The notes: generated by a model from the letters alone, not told the origin. Shown: positions 7,727-16,471, numbered from the stretch's first letter. The stretch is 33,137 nt of DNA from Microbacterium schleiferi (GCF_020781975.1 NZ_JAJGNI010000016.1:1-33137); one strand, 5' to 3'. Numbers and translations: made by a program.

Positions 7727-8857
7727 GTGACCCAGCCAGAAGAACCTGAGCTCGTCCGCATCCTCGCCGCTGACGGCTCCCTCGCGCCCAGTCCGGCAGC
7801 CGAGCCGTACCTCGAGCTCGTGAACGCGCTCGCCGACTCCGACCTCGAGATGCTGTACCGCGACATGGTCGTCATCCGTGCGATCGACCGGCAGGCAACC
7901 AACCTCCAGCGCCAGGGACAGCTCGCACTCTGGCCCCCGAGCCTCGGACAGGAGGCAGCACAGGTCGGTTCGGCCCGCGCCGCCCGCGCGCAGGATCACC
8001 TCTTCCCCTCCTATCGCGAGCACGTCGTCACCCGAATCCGGGGCGTGGATCCGATCGGGATCATCAAGCTCATGCGCGGACTCTCGCACGGCGGATGGGA
8101 CCCGACAGACCCGGCCAACGGCAACACCCACATCTACACGCTGGTGCTCGGGGCCCAGACGCTGCACGCCACGGGCTACGGCATGGGCCTGGTCTTCGAC
8201 GGACGCTGTGGCACCGGCGACCTAGAGCGTGACGAAGCCGTCATCGTCTACTACGGCGACGGCGCCTCCAGCCAGGGTGATGTGCACGAGGCAATGGTCT
8301 TCGCTGCCAGTTACCGCACGCCCGAAGTCTTCTTCCTGCAGAACAATCAGTGGGCCATTTCGGTGCCGGTCGCGACCCAGTCCCGCACGCCGCTCGTGCG
8401 GCGCGGAGAGGGGTACGGGATGCCGAGCATCCGCATCGACGGCAACGACGTACTCGCCAGCTACGCCGTCACTCGGCGTGTCCTCGACGAGGCGCGGAGC
8501 GGCGAAGGGCCCCGTGCGATCGAGGCGATGACCTACCGGATCGGTGCCCACACCACGAGCGACGACCCGACCAAGTACCGCACCTCCGACGAGGAGCAGT
8601 TGTGGGCTCAGCGCGACCCGATCGCACGAATGCGGGCCTTCCTCGAGCATCGCGGAGCCCCCTTCACGCTCTTCGACGAGGTGGATGCCGAGGCCGCCGC
8701 CGCTGCCGATGATCTGCGCGTGCGCACGAATGAGCTCGGCGGACTGGAGCGCGACGCGATGTTCGCTCACGTCTACAGTGACCCGCACCCGCTCATGGAC
8801 GAGCAGCGCCGCTGGCTCGCCGAGTACGAGGCATCCTTCGAGGGAGGCACCCGATGA
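7727..8857 (+). CDS. bkdA: 2-oxoacid dehydrogenase E1 component, alpha subunit
   Basis: This is the thiamine-diphosphate-binding alpha subunit of a branched-chain 2-oxoacid (or pyruvate) dehydrogenase, which decarboxylates the 2-oxo acid and acylates the lipoyl group of E2. At 376 aa it matches the E1-alpha family. The ThDP motif runs from YYGDGASSQGDVHEAM (GDG at 177-179) to FFLQNNQWAIS (NN at 206-207). The phosphorylation-loop region THTTSDDPTKYR (here AHTTSDDPTKYR) is clear. Branched-chain specificity is inferred from resemblance to actinobacterial BkdA/PdhA sets and is not proven. It begins with GTG behind TAGCGT and overlaps the E1-beta gene by four bases (ATGA). Confidence 0.92.
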   Translation: MTQPEEPELVRILAADGSLAPSPAAEPYLELVNALADSDLEMLYRDMVVIRAIDRQATNLQRQGQLALWPPSLGQEAAQVGSARAARAQDHLFPSYREHVVTRIRGVDPIGIIKLMRGLSHGGWDPTDPANGNTHIYTLVLGAQTLHATGYGMGLVFDGRCGTGDLERDEAVIVYYGDGASSQGDVHEAMVFAASYRTPEVFFLQNNQWAISVPVATQSRTPLVRRGEGYGMPSIRIDGNDVLASYAVTRRVLDEARSGEGPRAIEAMTYRIGAHTTSDDPTKYRTSDEEQLWAQRDPIARMRAFLEHRGAPFTLFDEVDAEAAAAADDLRVRTNELGGLERDAMFAHVYSDPHPLMDEQRRWLAEYEASFEGGTR

Positions 8858-9885
8858 CCACCGTCTCGACCTCCACCGGCCAGGCTTCCGCGGCCGCCGC
8901 GGCTCCGGCATCCGGGCCCATGCCCTTGGGGCGCGCGCTCAACGCCGGTATGCGGCAGGCGTTGGCAACGAACGACCGCGTCCTGCTCATGGGTGAAGAC
9001 ATCGGTCGTCTCGGCGGCGTGTTCCGGGTGACCGAGGGGCTGCAGGCAGAATTCGGCGAGCAGCGGGTGCTCGACACGCCCCTTGCCGAGTCCGGCATCG
9101 TCGGTACCGCGATCGGGCTGGCCATGGCCGGGTTCCGCCCGGTGTGCGAGATCCAGTTCGACGGGTTCGTGTTCCCGGCGTTCGATCAGATCACCTCGCA
9201 GCTGGCGAAGATGACCAACCGCCTCGAGGGGGCAGTGTCGATGCCGGTCGTCATTCGCATCCCCTACGGCGGGCACATCGGCGCGATCGAGCACCACCAG
9301 GAGAGCCCCGAGGCCTACTTCACGCACACCCCGGGCCTGCGGGTTGTGAGCCCCGCCACCGCGGGAGACGCGTACTGGATGATCCAGGAGGCGATCGCCT
9401 CCAACGACCCAGTGATTTTCCTTGAGCCCAAGAGCGCGTACTGGCAGAAGGGCGAGGTGGACACGACTGCCCCTGCCCTGCCACTTCACGCCTCCCGCAT
9501 CGTCCGCCGCGGCACCGATGTGACTCTCGTCGGCCACGGCGCCATGGTCGGCACACTGCTGCAGGCAGCGGCTCTCGCCGAGTCCGAGGGCACGAGCTGT
9601 GAGGTCGTCGACCTGCGTTCGCTCTCACCGGTCGACTACGGTCCGATCCTCGACTCCGTGCGCCGCACCGGCCGCATGGTCTATGCACAGGAGGCCCCGG
9701 GCTTCACGAGCCTGGGCAGCGAGATCGCCGCTACCGTGACCGAACGCGCGTTCTTCTCGCTCGAGGCGCCGGTGTTGCGGGTCTCGGCGTTCGACACCCC
9801 GTTCCCACCCGCCAAGCTCGAGGGCACCTACCTGCCGGATGCCGACCGCATCCTCGAGGCCGTCGACCGCGCCCTCGCCTACTGA
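8854..9885 (+). CDS. bkdB: 2-oxoacid dehydrogenase E1 component, beta subunit
   Basis: The 343-aa protein is the partner of E1-alpha in the alpha2beta2 decarboxylase. After a low-complexity Ala/Ser-rich start of about 25 residues come the hallmark segments. These are VLLMGEDIGRLGGVFRVT, DTPLAESGIVGTAIGLAMAGFRPVCEIQF, the central RIPYGGHIGAIEHHQESPEAYF, and the C-terminal VVDLRSLSPVDYGPIL transketolase fold. The glutamate in GEDIG-type segments helps activate ThDP. ATG 8854 overlaps the stop of the alpha gene, typical of translational coupling for equal amounts of both subunits. No E3 (lipoamide dehydrogenase) gene is in the window. Confidence 0.94.
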   Translation: MTTVSTSTGQASAAAAAPASGPMPLGRALNAGMRQALATNDRVLLMGEDIGRLGGVFRVTEGLQAEFGEQRVLDTPLAESGIVGTAIGLAMAGFRPVCEIQFDGFVFPAFDQITSQLAKMTNRLEGAVSMPVVIRIPYGGHIGAIEHHQESPEAYFTHTPGLRVVSPATAGDAYWMIQEAIASNDPVIFLEPKSAYWQKGEVDTTAPALPLHASRIVRRGTDVTLVGHGAMVGTLLQAAALAESEGTSCEVVDLRSLSPVDYGPILDSVRRTGRMVYAQEAPGFTSLGSEIAATVTERAFFSLEAPVLRVSAFDTPFPPAKLEGTYLPDADRILEAVDRALAY

Positions 9886-9899
9886 CACCCGATGGCGCT

Positions 9900-9971
9900 A
9901 ACTCCTGCAATGTCGGCACGGACACGGCGATACTGAGGCACAGACCACCGAGGTGCAGGAGTTCGTGCACC
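9900..9971 (+). promoter_or_regulatory. Nested inverted repeats upstream of the E2 gene
   Basis: AACTCCTGCA at 9900-9909 is an exact inverted repeat of TGCAGGAGTT at 9954-9963. The second arm also overlaps a perfect local hairpin, GGTGCA at 9952-9957 with TGCACC at 9966-9971 and an 8-base loop. The two pairings exclude each other. A possible -10 (GATACT, 9929-9934) lies between the arms. The element could be an operator pair or an RNA switch; this is inference. Confidence 0.4.
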
Positions 9972-9985
9972 GCGAAAGGACCGAC

Positions 9986-11362
9986 ATGAGCACGCAGACC
10001 TTCGTTCTCCCCGATGTGGGGGAGGGCCTGACCGAGGCCGAGATCGTCACCTGGAAGGTCGCGCCCGGCGACGCCGTGCAGGTCAACGACGTGCTCGTCG
10101 AGATCGAGACCGCCAAGTCCCTGGTCGAACTGCCCTCGCCGTTTACCGGCACGGTCGGCGAGACGCTCGTCGAGGAGGGCGTGACCGTCGCCGTCGGAAC
10201 CCCGATCGTGACGATCGAGACGGCTCCCGCCGCATCCGCTCCGCTGTCACAGACCGACGCTCCCGGGGGCGGCGACGCGCAATCTGAGACAGCGGAAGGT
10301 GGTGCTGAGGGCGGCGGCGCGGTGCTGGTCGGATACGGGACGGGTGGAGCTGTCACCTCGCGTCGCCGCAAGCCCGCTGAGCGGCCGGTGACGGCATCCG
10401 TCGGGGTCATCGCGAAGCCGCCGATCCGCAAGCTCGCGCGCGATCTCGGCGTGGACCTTGCCGCCGTGACCCCCTCGGGTGAGGCCGGCGAAGTCACCCG
10501 CGAGGACGTCGTGAAGCACGCGTCGCAGGCAAGCGTCTTCCGCAATATCGAGACTCCCGACTGGCCCGAAGTGCGCGAAGAGACCATCACCGTGACACCG
10601 GCAGCGGCACCAGCGCCTCCCGCCCCCAACGGCGTCGCCTCGCCGTTCGCGCAGGCGGCGGGCCGGGTCGAGTCGATCCCGGTCAAGGGTGTGCGCAAGG
10701 CCACCTCGACCGCGATGGTGCAGTCGGCGTACTCGGCACCGCACGTGTCGGTGTGGACGGATGTCGACGCGACCCGCACCATGGAGCTCGTCAAGCGACT
10801 CAAGGCATCCCCCGACTTCGCCGACGTCAAGGTCTCGCCGCTGCTGATCATGGCGCGCGCCGTCATCTGGGCGGTACGCCGCACGCCGATGGTGAACGCG
10901 GCGTGGGTCGACGGTGACGGCGGCGCCCAGATCAGCGTGCGGCACTACGTCAACCTCGGGATCGCTGCGGCCACCCCGCGCGGGCTTCTGGTGCCGAACA
11001 TCAAGGACGCCCAGGACCTCAACATGCGAGAGCTCGCACGGGCCCTCGAGAAGCTCACCCTCACGGCGCGCGAGGGCAAGACCACGCCTGCCGACCAGCA
11101 GGGCGGCACGATCACGATCACCAACATCGGGGTGTTCGGAATGGATGCCGGCACCCCGATCATCAACCCCGGAGAGTCAGGCATCGTCGCGATGGGTACG
11201 ATCCGGCAGAAGCCCTGGGTCGTGGACGGAGAGGTGCGCCCGCGCTATGTCACGACAGTCTCGGGCTCGTTCGACCACCGCGTCATCGACGGCGATGGGA
11301 TGAGTCGCTTCATCGCCGACGTCGCGTCGATCCTCGAGGAACCCGCGCTGCTGCTCGACTGA
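9986..11362 (+). CDS. bkdC: 2-oxoacid dehydrogenase E2 component (dihydrolipoamide acyltransferase)
   Basis: The 458-aa E2 core protein transfers the acyl group from lipoyl-lysine to CoA. Its domains are: one lipoyl domain, about residues 1-77, with lipoylation site K44 in [10 protein letters not shown]; an Ala/Gly/Pro-rich linker; a peripheral-subunit-binding domain, about 144-180, starting [15 protein letters not shown]; a second linker; and the catalytic domain from about 230. The active site is [13 protein letters not shown] with H431 and D435. The ATG 9986 start follows GAAAGGA. A 100-base gap separates it from E1-beta, unlike the overlap between the two E1 genes, and holds inverted repeats that suggest separate control. 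Confidence 0.94.
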   Translation: MSTQTFVLPDVGEGLTEAEIVTWKVAPGDAVQVNDVLVEIETAKSLVELPSPFTGTVGETLVEEGVTVAVGTPIVTIETAPAASAPLSQTDAPGGGDAQSETAEGGAEGGGAVLVGYGTGGAVTSRRRKPAERPVTASVGVIAKPPIRKLARDLGVDLAAVTPSGEAGEVTREDVVKHASQASVFRNIETPDWPEVREETITVTPAAAPAPPAPNGVASPFAQAAGRVESIPVKGVRKATSTAMVQSAYSAPHVSVWTDVDATRTMELVKRLKASPDFADVKVSPLLIMARAVIWAVRRTPMVNAAWVDGDGGAQISVRHYVNLGIAAATPRGLLVPNIKDAQDLNMRELARALEKLTLTAREGKTTPADQQGGTITITNIGVFGMDAGTPIINPGESGIVAMGTIRQKPWVVDGEVRPRYVTTVSGSFDHRVIDGDGMSRFIADVASILEEPALLLD

Positions 11363-11404
11363 CCCGTCGCGCTCGGGAATGCCGGAATGTACCGGCCGCC
11401 CGTT

Positions 11405-11433
11405 TTGATAATGATTCTCACCGCCGTTATCAT
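11405..11433 (+). promoter_or_regulatory. znuA promoter (TTGATA-17-TATCAT), leaderless
   Basis: TTGATA at 11405-11410 and TATCAT at 11428-11433 are separated by 17 bases. The -10 ends 7 bases before ATG 11441, so translation probably starts at the transcript's 5' end. This is the best canonical promoter in the window. Confidence 0.7.
11406..11420 (+). promoter_or_regulatory. Putative Zur operator (TGATAATGATTCTCA)
   Basis: The 15-base imperfect palindrome TGATAATGATTCTCA has TGA/TCA ends and an AT-rich centre, like Fur/Zur-family boxes. It lies over the -35 element of the znuA promoter, where a zinc-loaded repressor would block RNA polymerase. A Zur gene lies three genes downstream. A related TTATCATT half-site overlaps the -10. 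Confidence 0.65.
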
Positions 11434-11440
11434 TGTCGAC

Positions 11441-12445
11441 ATGACAACCCGACGACTTTCCACCCTGCTCGCGCTCGGCGCGGCATCCGCCCTCACGCTC
11501 ACGGCCTGCGCCGGCACGGGTGGAACGCCGGCGACATCCTCCCCGGCCGAAGCAACCATCGGCGTCGTCGCGTCGACCAACGTCTACGGTCAGATCGCCG
11601 AAGAGATCGGGGGTGATGCCGTCACCGTCACCTCGATCATCACGTCGTCGGCTCAGGACCCGCACGAGTTCGAGCCGACGGCCCAGGACCAGCTCACGGT
11701 TTCGGAAGCCGATCTCATCATCGAGAACGGCGGCGGATACGACGGCTTCATGGATGCCATGATCGAGGCCAGCGGCACGACGGCGCCCGTCATCACCGCT
11801 GCCACCTTCAACCACGACTACCCCGCTGAGGGCGAAGTTGGGGAGGAAGGTCACGACCACGCGGAGGAAGAGGGTCACGACCACACCGATGAGGACGGTC
11901 ACGACCACGCGCACATCGAGGGATTCAACGAGCACGTCTGGTACGACCCGCACACCATGGAGCACCTCGCCGAAGCCATCGCTGAGGAGCTCTCGACGCT
12001 CGACCCCGACAACGCCGACCTCTTCGAGACCAACGCTGCAGCCTTCATCGACCAGATCGCCGGGCTGGAGGCATCCCTCGACGAGATCTCGGCAGCTCAC
12101 GCCGGCACCGGAGTCTTCGTCACCGAGCCCGTGCCCGTCTACCTGATCGTGGCAGCCGGGCTCGAGAACCTGACGCCCGAAGCGTTCAGCGAGGCAGTCG
12201 AGGAGGGGCAGGACGTGCCCCCCGCAACTCTGCTCGAGGCGCTGGGCATCGTCGAAGACGGCTCCGTCAAGGTCGTCATCGCCAACGCACAGACCGGCGG
12301 CGCCGAGACCACGCAGGTCATCGATGCCGCGACCGCGCAGTCAATCCCGGTGCTGGAGTTCACGGAGACCCTCCCGGAGGGCCAGACTTACATCTCGTGG
12401 ATGCAGCAGAACATCGCGGAGCTCGCGGACGCGCTCGACGCGTGA
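11441..12445 (+). CDS. znuA: Zinc ABC transporter substrate-binding lipoprotein
   Basis: The 334-aa lipoprotein of the cluster A-I metal-binding family captures zinc outside the membrane. A signal peptide ends in the lipobox LTAC, giving lipidated C23. Probable zinc ligands are H75 (AQDPHEFEP) and H165 (EHVWYDPHTM). A His/Asp/Glu-rich loop at about residues 138-160 holds several G-H-D-H units. Such a loop favours zinc over manganese and is typical of ZnuA. ATG 11441 is preferred over an in-frame ATG at 11387 because the promoter lies between them. It heads a znuA-znuC-znuB operon with overlapping genes, and the upstream palindrome suggests repression by Zur when zinc is ample. Confidence 0.94.
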   Translation: MTTRRLSTLLALGAASALTLTACAGTGGTPATSSPAEATIGVVASTNVYGQIAEEIGGDAVTVTSIITSSAQDPHEFEPTAQDQLTVSEADLIIENGGGYDGFMDAMIEASGTTAPVITAATFNHDYPAEGEVGEEGHDHAEEEGHDHTDEDGHDHAHIEGFNEHVWYDPHTMEHLAEAIAEELSTLDPDNADLFETNAAAFIDQIAGLEASLDEISAAHAGTGVFVTEPVPVYLIVAAGLENLTPEAFSEAVEEGQDVPPATLLEALGIVEDGSVKVVIANAQTGGAETTQVIDAATAQSIPVLEFTETLPEGQTYISWMQQNIAELADALDA

Positions 12446-13290
12446 GCTCCAGCGCGACCTCGGACGCCCAGCCGCCGCTCCGCATCCGCGGAGCGGCGCT
12501 GCGCCGTGGCGAGCGGGAACTGTGGGCCGGGCTCGACCTCGACGTCGAACCCGGCGAGTTCATCGCGGTTCTCGGACCCAGCGGCTCCGGCAAGACGACG
12601 CTGCTGCGAGCCATCCTCGGCCTCGAGCACCTGAGCGCTGGGGCGATCGAGACGAGCGGTCGCCGGGTCGAGCGCCGGGGCAACCGGCACATCGGCTACG
12701 TACCCCAGCAGCGCCCCCTTCCGCCCGAAACCGCATTGCGCGGTCGCGACCTCGTGACCCTCGGTGTCACCGGCCACAAGTTCGGCTTCAGCCTTCCAAA
12801 CCGGCGCGATCGCGAACGCGTCGATGTGCTGGTGGCAGACGTCGGCGCCGAGGGGTTCGCCGACCGGCCCGTGGGCGAACTCTCCGGCGGCGAGCAGCAG
12901 CGGCTGCGCATCGGGCAGGCGATCGCCGACGACCCCGGCCTGCTGTTGTGCGACGAGCCGCTCACGAGTCTCGACCTGGCCAACCAGCAAGCGATCGTGG
13001 CGCTCATCGACCGGCATCGCCGCGAGCATGGCACCGGTGTGCTGTTCGTCACCCATGACATCAACCCTGTCCTCGACGTCGTTGACCGCATCCTCTACAT
13101 CGCCGGGGGGCGCTTCACGCTCGGAAAGCCCGATGAGGTCTTGCAGACGAGCGTTCTCAGCGACCTCTACGGCGCTCCCGTCGCTGTGCTGCGGGCAGGC
13201 GACCGCCTCGTGGTCGTGGGCGCGCCGGATGCCGAGGTCTCGCACCATCACCACCACGACGGCGACGAACCCGGTGGGGTGCACGTATGA
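12442..13290 (+). CDS. znuC: Zinc ABC transporter ATP-binding protein
   Basis: The 282-aa ATPase powers the zinc importer. It has Walker A GPSGSGKTT (45-53), Q-loop YVPQQRP, signature LSGGEQQRLRIGQA (from 147), Walker B LLLCDEPLTSLD and the switch histidine in VTHDINP. GTG 12442 overlaps the znuA stop (GTGA), and its stop overlaps the ATG of znuB, so the three are translationally coupled. The unusual part is the C-terminal tail, SHHHHHDGDEPGGVHV at 267-282. This run of five histidines is not part of the ABC fold and could bind zinc on the cytoplasmic side. Confidence 0.94.
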   Translation: MSSSATSDAQPPLRIRGAALRRGERELWAGLDLDVEPGEFIAVLGPSGSGKTTLLRAILGLEHLSAGAIETSGRRVERRGNRHIGYVPQQRPLPPETALRGRDLVTLGVTGHKFGFSLPNRRDRERVDVLVADVGAEGFADRPVGELSGGEQQRLRIGQAIADDPGLLLCDEPLTSLDLANQQAIVALIDRHRREHGTGVLFVTHDINPVLDVVDRILYIAGGRFTLGKPDEVLQTSVLSDLYGAPVAVLRAGDRLVVVGAPDAEVSHHHHHDGDEPGGVHV

Positions 13291-14153
13291 ACTGGTCTGA
13301 CATCGGCGACGCGATGTTCGGGGGATTGGCTGACTATGGCGCGATCCTCGCGCTGGTCTCGAACTCGGTCATCGCGGGGGCAGTGCTGGGCCTGGTCGGC
13401 GGCCTCGTCGGCGTCTTCGTGATGCAGCGCGACATGGCTTTCGCCGTCCACGGCATCAGCGAACTCTCGTTCGCGGGAGCCGCATTCGCGCTCCTCATCG
13501 GCTGGGATGTCGTGACGGGGTCGATCGTAGGCTCGCTCATCGCCGCCGGGCTCATCGGATGGCTCGGCGCGCGGGCGCGCGACCGCAACTCGTTCATCGG
13601 CGTGCTCATGCCGTTCGGCCTCGGTCTCGGCATCCTGTTCCTCTCGCTCTACAGCGGTCGCAGCGCCAACCGGTTCAGCCTGCTGACGGGTCAGATCGTC
13701 TCGGTGCAGAACGCGCAGCTCGGGTGGTTGATCGCGATCAGCATCCTGGTTCTGCTCGGACTGCTCTTCATCTGGCGGCCGTTGCGCTTCGACTCGCTTG
13801 ACCCGCAATCCGCTGCAGCGCGCGGCGTACCGGTCACGGCGGTCTCGCTCGGATTCATGCTGCTGCTCGGGCTGATCGTCGCCGTGGCGATCCACATCAT
13901 CGGCGCGCTCCTGGTCATGGCCCTGCTCGTGACCCCCGCTGCTGCTGCCATGCGCATCGCATCCGGGCCCTGGAGCGTTCCGCTGCTGGCGGCCGGCTTC
14001 GGCTTCGTGTCGGCCGTGGGTGGCATCCTGCTGGCGATCGCCGGAACCCTCCCGGTGAGTCCCTACATCACGACGATCTCGTTCTTGATCTATCTCGTCT
14101 GCCGCCTCGTCGGCGGTCGGCGCGGTCGGGTGACTCGGGCGCGGTTCGCGTGA
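13287..14153 (+). CDS. znuB: Zinc ABC transporter permease
   Basis: The 288-aa integral membrane protein of the ABC-3 family forms the zinc channel. Seven to nine hydrophobic helices can be seen. Family landmarks include VMQRDMAFAVHGISELSFAGAAFALL near the N-terminus and ALLVMALLVTPAAAAMRIA in the C-terminal third. ATG 13287 overlaps the znuC stop. The C-terminus is basic (GGRRGRVTRARFA), consistent with a cytoplasmic end. No terminator is evident between it and zur, so read-through is possible although zur appears to have its own promoter. Confidence 0.94.
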   Translation: MNWSDIGDAMFGGLADYGAILALVSNSVIAGAVLGLVGGLVGVFVMQRDMAFAVHGISELSFAGAAFALLIGWDVVTGSIVGSLIAAGLIGWLGARARDRNSFIGVLMPFGLGLGILFLSLYSGRSANRFSLLTGQIVSVQNAQLGWLIAISILVLLGLLFIWRPLRFDSLDPQSAAARGVPVTAVSLGFMLLLGLIVAVAIHIIGALLVMALLVTPAAAAMRIASGPWSVPLLAAGFGFVSAVGGILLAIAGTLPVSPYITTISFLIYLVCRLVGGRRGRVTRARFA

Positions 14154-14194
14154 GGGCTCCCACGCGCTCCCAGCCGGCGCCGAAGGTAGGTCGA

Positions 14195-14200
14195 TAGACT
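14195..14200 (+). promoter_or_regulatory. Putative -10 box (TAGACT) for zur, leaderless type
   Basis: TAGACT ends 7 bases before ATG 14208, in the 54-base gap after znuB. No Zur-box-like palindrome is visible here, so zur may be expressed independently of zinc. Confidence 0.55.
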
Positions 14201-14207
14201 CCCGGCC

Positions 14208-14633
14208 ATGGCGCAACGCAATACCTGGCAGCGCGAACGCGTGCGCACGGCGCTGGGCGATGCCCCCGGCTTCATCAGTGCCCAGTCACTTCACGCCGTT
14301 CTTCGTGATGAAGACACGGGGATCGGCCTCGCGACGGTCTACCGCGCCCTGGCAAGTCTCGCCGATGAGGGCGCGGCCGACACGCTGCACGGACCCGACG
14401 GCGAAAGCCTCTACCGTGCGTGCGAGACCTCGGGGCATCACCATCACCTGATCTGTCGGTCCTGCGGCGCGACCGTGGAGATCGCAGCGACCCCCGTCGA
14501 GCAGTGGGCCCGGTCGGTTGCGCAGCAGCACGGCTACACGGATGCCGAGCATGTCGTCGACATCTTCGGGCGCTGCCCCGAGTGCACGGCGCGCGCCCGC
14601 GCGGCATCCGGCGACGGGAACCGTGCGCGCTGA
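14208..14633 (+). CDS. zur: Fur-family zinc uptake regulator
   Basis: The 141-aa protein has the Fur-family winged helix at the N-terminus (recognition helix in TGIGLATVYRALASLADEG) and a C-terminal dimerisation domain. HHHHLICRSCG (H77-H80, C83, C86) and GRCPECTAR (C123, C126) supply the regulatory His cluster and the two CxxC pairs of the structural zinc site. The placement after znuACB and the Zur-like box before znuA favour zinc rather than iron sensing, though Fur-family specificity cannot be read from sequence alone. Its last 11 bases overlap the start of the permease gene downstream. Confidence 0.9.
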   Translation: MAQRNTWQRERVRTALGDAPGFISAQSLHAVLRDEDTGIGLATVYRALASLADEGAADTLHGPDGESLYRACETSGHHHHLICRSCGATVEIAATPVEQWARSVAQQHGYTDAEHVVDIFGRCPECTARARAASGDGNRAR

Positions 14634-15657
14634 CGCTCCGGCGACCGAAGGCGTCCGCTCCGAGGGTGCGACCCCGGGAGTACGGGCGGGAGTCGGCGTC
14701 GGAATCGGCATCCTCTTCATCGCGCTTCTTGTCGCGATTGATGCCCTCGCGCCCTCACTGTTCGCCTCACCGCTATCGACTCGCGCCCAGGATGGGCTGA
14801 CCCTCGCGATCAGCGTTCTCATCGAGTCGCTCCCGTTCGTGGTGCTCGGGGTGGTGCTGTCGATCGTCGTGCAGGTGTGGATCCCGCCAGGAGTGCTCGA
14901 GCGATGGATGCCACGCACCCCGTGGCTGCGACGCGGCGTGCTGTCCCTGCTCGGCATGTTCATTCCCGTGTGCGAGTGCGGCAACGTCCCGTTCGCCCGT
15001 GGCCTGCTGATGCGCGGGTTCACGGTGCCCGAGACCCTCACCTTCCTCATCGCGGCACCCATCGTGAACCCCATCGTGATCATCACGACGCACCAGGCGT
15101 TCGGGTTCAGCGACGGCATCCTGGTGGCGCGCCTGGTGGGCGGTTTCCTGATCGCAAACCTCCTCGGCTGGCTGTACAGCCGGCATCCGAGCCCCGACGC
15201 GCTGCTGACCGACCGGTTCCGCGACACGTGCGGGCTCGTGACTCACGAGCCCGGCGGCAAGGGGCGCCGGAGCCTTGCCCAATTGGTCGTCGAGCTGCGC
15301 GCCGTCATGCCCGCGCTTATCATCGGATCCGCCATCGCCGGAGCCGTTCAGGTACTCATCCCACGAGACGTGCTGTTGGCGATCGGATCCAACCCGGCAC
15401 TGTCGATCGTCGCCATGATCGCGCTCGCAATGGTCGTCTCGATCTGCTCCAACGTCGACTCGTTCTTCGCGCTCTCGTTCGCCTCGACCTTCACCCCCGG
15501 CTCGATCGTGGCGTTCCTTCTTGTCGGCCCGCTGGTGGATGTGAAGATGCTCGCCCTGCTGCGCACGACCTTCACGACCCGCACCCTCGTCGGGATCGTC
15601 GTGGTCGTCGTGCTGTCTGCCTTCGCGATGGGGACGGTGGTGAACCTTCTTGCCTAG
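14623..15657 (+). CDS. UPF0718 (YcgR/ArsP-like) permease
   Basis: The 344-aa membrane protein has about eight to ten helices in two related halves. The first half contains FIPVCECGNVPFARGLLMRGF (C117-E-C119-G), and the second has the matching SICSNVDSFFALSF. This is the DUF318/UPF0718 'predicted permease' family, whose members include YcgR-like and ArsP-like proteins. A substrate is not established for this branch. GTG 14623 is chosen because upstream in-frame ATGs lie well inside zur. It overlaps zur by 11 bases and the UPF0703 gene by 8. Its position just after zur suggests a role in zinc handling, but copper, other metals or a metallophore cannot be excluded. Confidence 0.85.
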   Translation: MRADAPATEGVRSEGATPGVRAGVGVGIGILFIALLVAIDALAPSLFASPLSTRAQDGLTLAISVLIESLPFVVLGVVLSIVVQVWIPPGVLERWMPRTPWLRRGVLSLLGMFIPVCECGNVPFARGLLMRGFTVPETLTFLIAAPIVNPIVIITTHQAFGFSDGILVARLVGGFLIANLLGWLYSRHPSPDALLTDRFRDTCGLVTHEPGGKGRRSLAQLVVELRAVMPALIIGSAIAGAVQVLIPRDVLLAIGSNPALSIVAMIALAMVVSICSNVDSFFALSFASTFTPGSIVAFLLVGPLVDVKMLALLRTTFTTRTLVGIVVVVVLSAFAMGTVVNLLA

Positions 15658-16471
15658 GCTCAGCTCCCTCGGAACACGCTGGCTCGGTGTCGGGCTCGCC
15701 TCAGCCCTCGCCGTCCTCACCATCGGGCTTGCGGTGACGGGGCGACTGTCGCTCTACATCAACCCTGAGTCGGCGTGGTTCGCGGTGGGTATGTCGGTCA
15801 TCGTTCTGATTGGCGCCATCGCGTCCTTCGCGCTGCCGTTGGGTGCCGAAAACGACCACGGACACGATCACGGTGACACCGGTTCGGCCCATCACACGGA
15901 TGCCGACCGCGGCCGCGCCGCGACGGAGGGGACCGAGCAGGGCAATGCGCTTGCCCACGCGCGGCATCCGGTCGCCCTGGCCGGCACGGTTGTCGCAGGA
16001 GTGATAGCCAGTGCCGTCGTGGTCGGCGCGCTCGCCCTGCCACCCTCGTCGCTGTCGCCGCAGTTCGCCTCGACGAGCGCCTCGACCACGCCGGTGCTGT
16101 TCGGCGGCCGGGATGTCGTCACCCTGGCTTCCACGGGCGATACGGCGACCTTCGGGGTGGGCGAGTGGGCGACGGTGTTAGCGACGGCGACAGACCCGGC
16201 ATCCTTCGACGGCGACGCCGTCACTCTGACCGGTTTCGTCTCCCCGGGCGATGCCGGGGCCGGCTTCCTGCTGTCGCGGTTCGTCATCACCCACTGCGTC
16301 ATCGACGCGCAACTGGCCGCGGTGCCGATCGCGTGGGGCGGCACGGCAGCGCCCGAGGGCGAGTGGGCTACCGTGACGGGCACGGTGCGATCGGACTCCG
16401 ACGGGCGGCTGCACATCGCTGCCGACTCGGTCGAGACCGTACCCGAGCCCGAGGACCCGTATGAGTACTGA
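15650..16471 (+). CDS. UPF0703 / TIGR03943-family protein (YcgQ-like)
   Basis: The 273-aa protein has two N-terminal hydrophobic helices (about 13-30 and 41-60). A cytoplasmic or external His/Asp-rich segment follows (NDHGHDHGD at 68-76, then HH), then a third helix (about 105-125). The C-terminal soluble domain contains VTLTGFVSPGDAGAGFLLSR and FVITHCVIDAQLAAVPIAW, diagnostic of the YcgQ/TIGR03943 family that is regularly paired with UPF0718 permeases. The usual pair of cysteines in that motif is His-Cys here. The start is a TTG codon at 15650, overlapping the permease stop. The His-rich linker is consistent with metal binding. Its exact role in the pair is unknown. Confidence 0.82.
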   Translation: MPRLSSLGTRWLGVGLASALAVLTIGLAVTGRLSLYINPESAWFAVGMSVIVLIGAIASFALPLGAENDHGHDHGDTGSAHHTDADRGRAATEGTEQGNALAHARHPVALAGTVVAGVIASAVVVGALALPPSSLSPQFASTSASTTPVLFGGRDVVTLASTGDTATFGVGEWATVLATATDPASFDGDAVTLTGFVSPGDAGAGFLLSRFVITHCVIDAQLAAVPIAWGGTAAPEGEWATVTGTVRSDSDGRLHIAADSVETVPEPEDPYEY

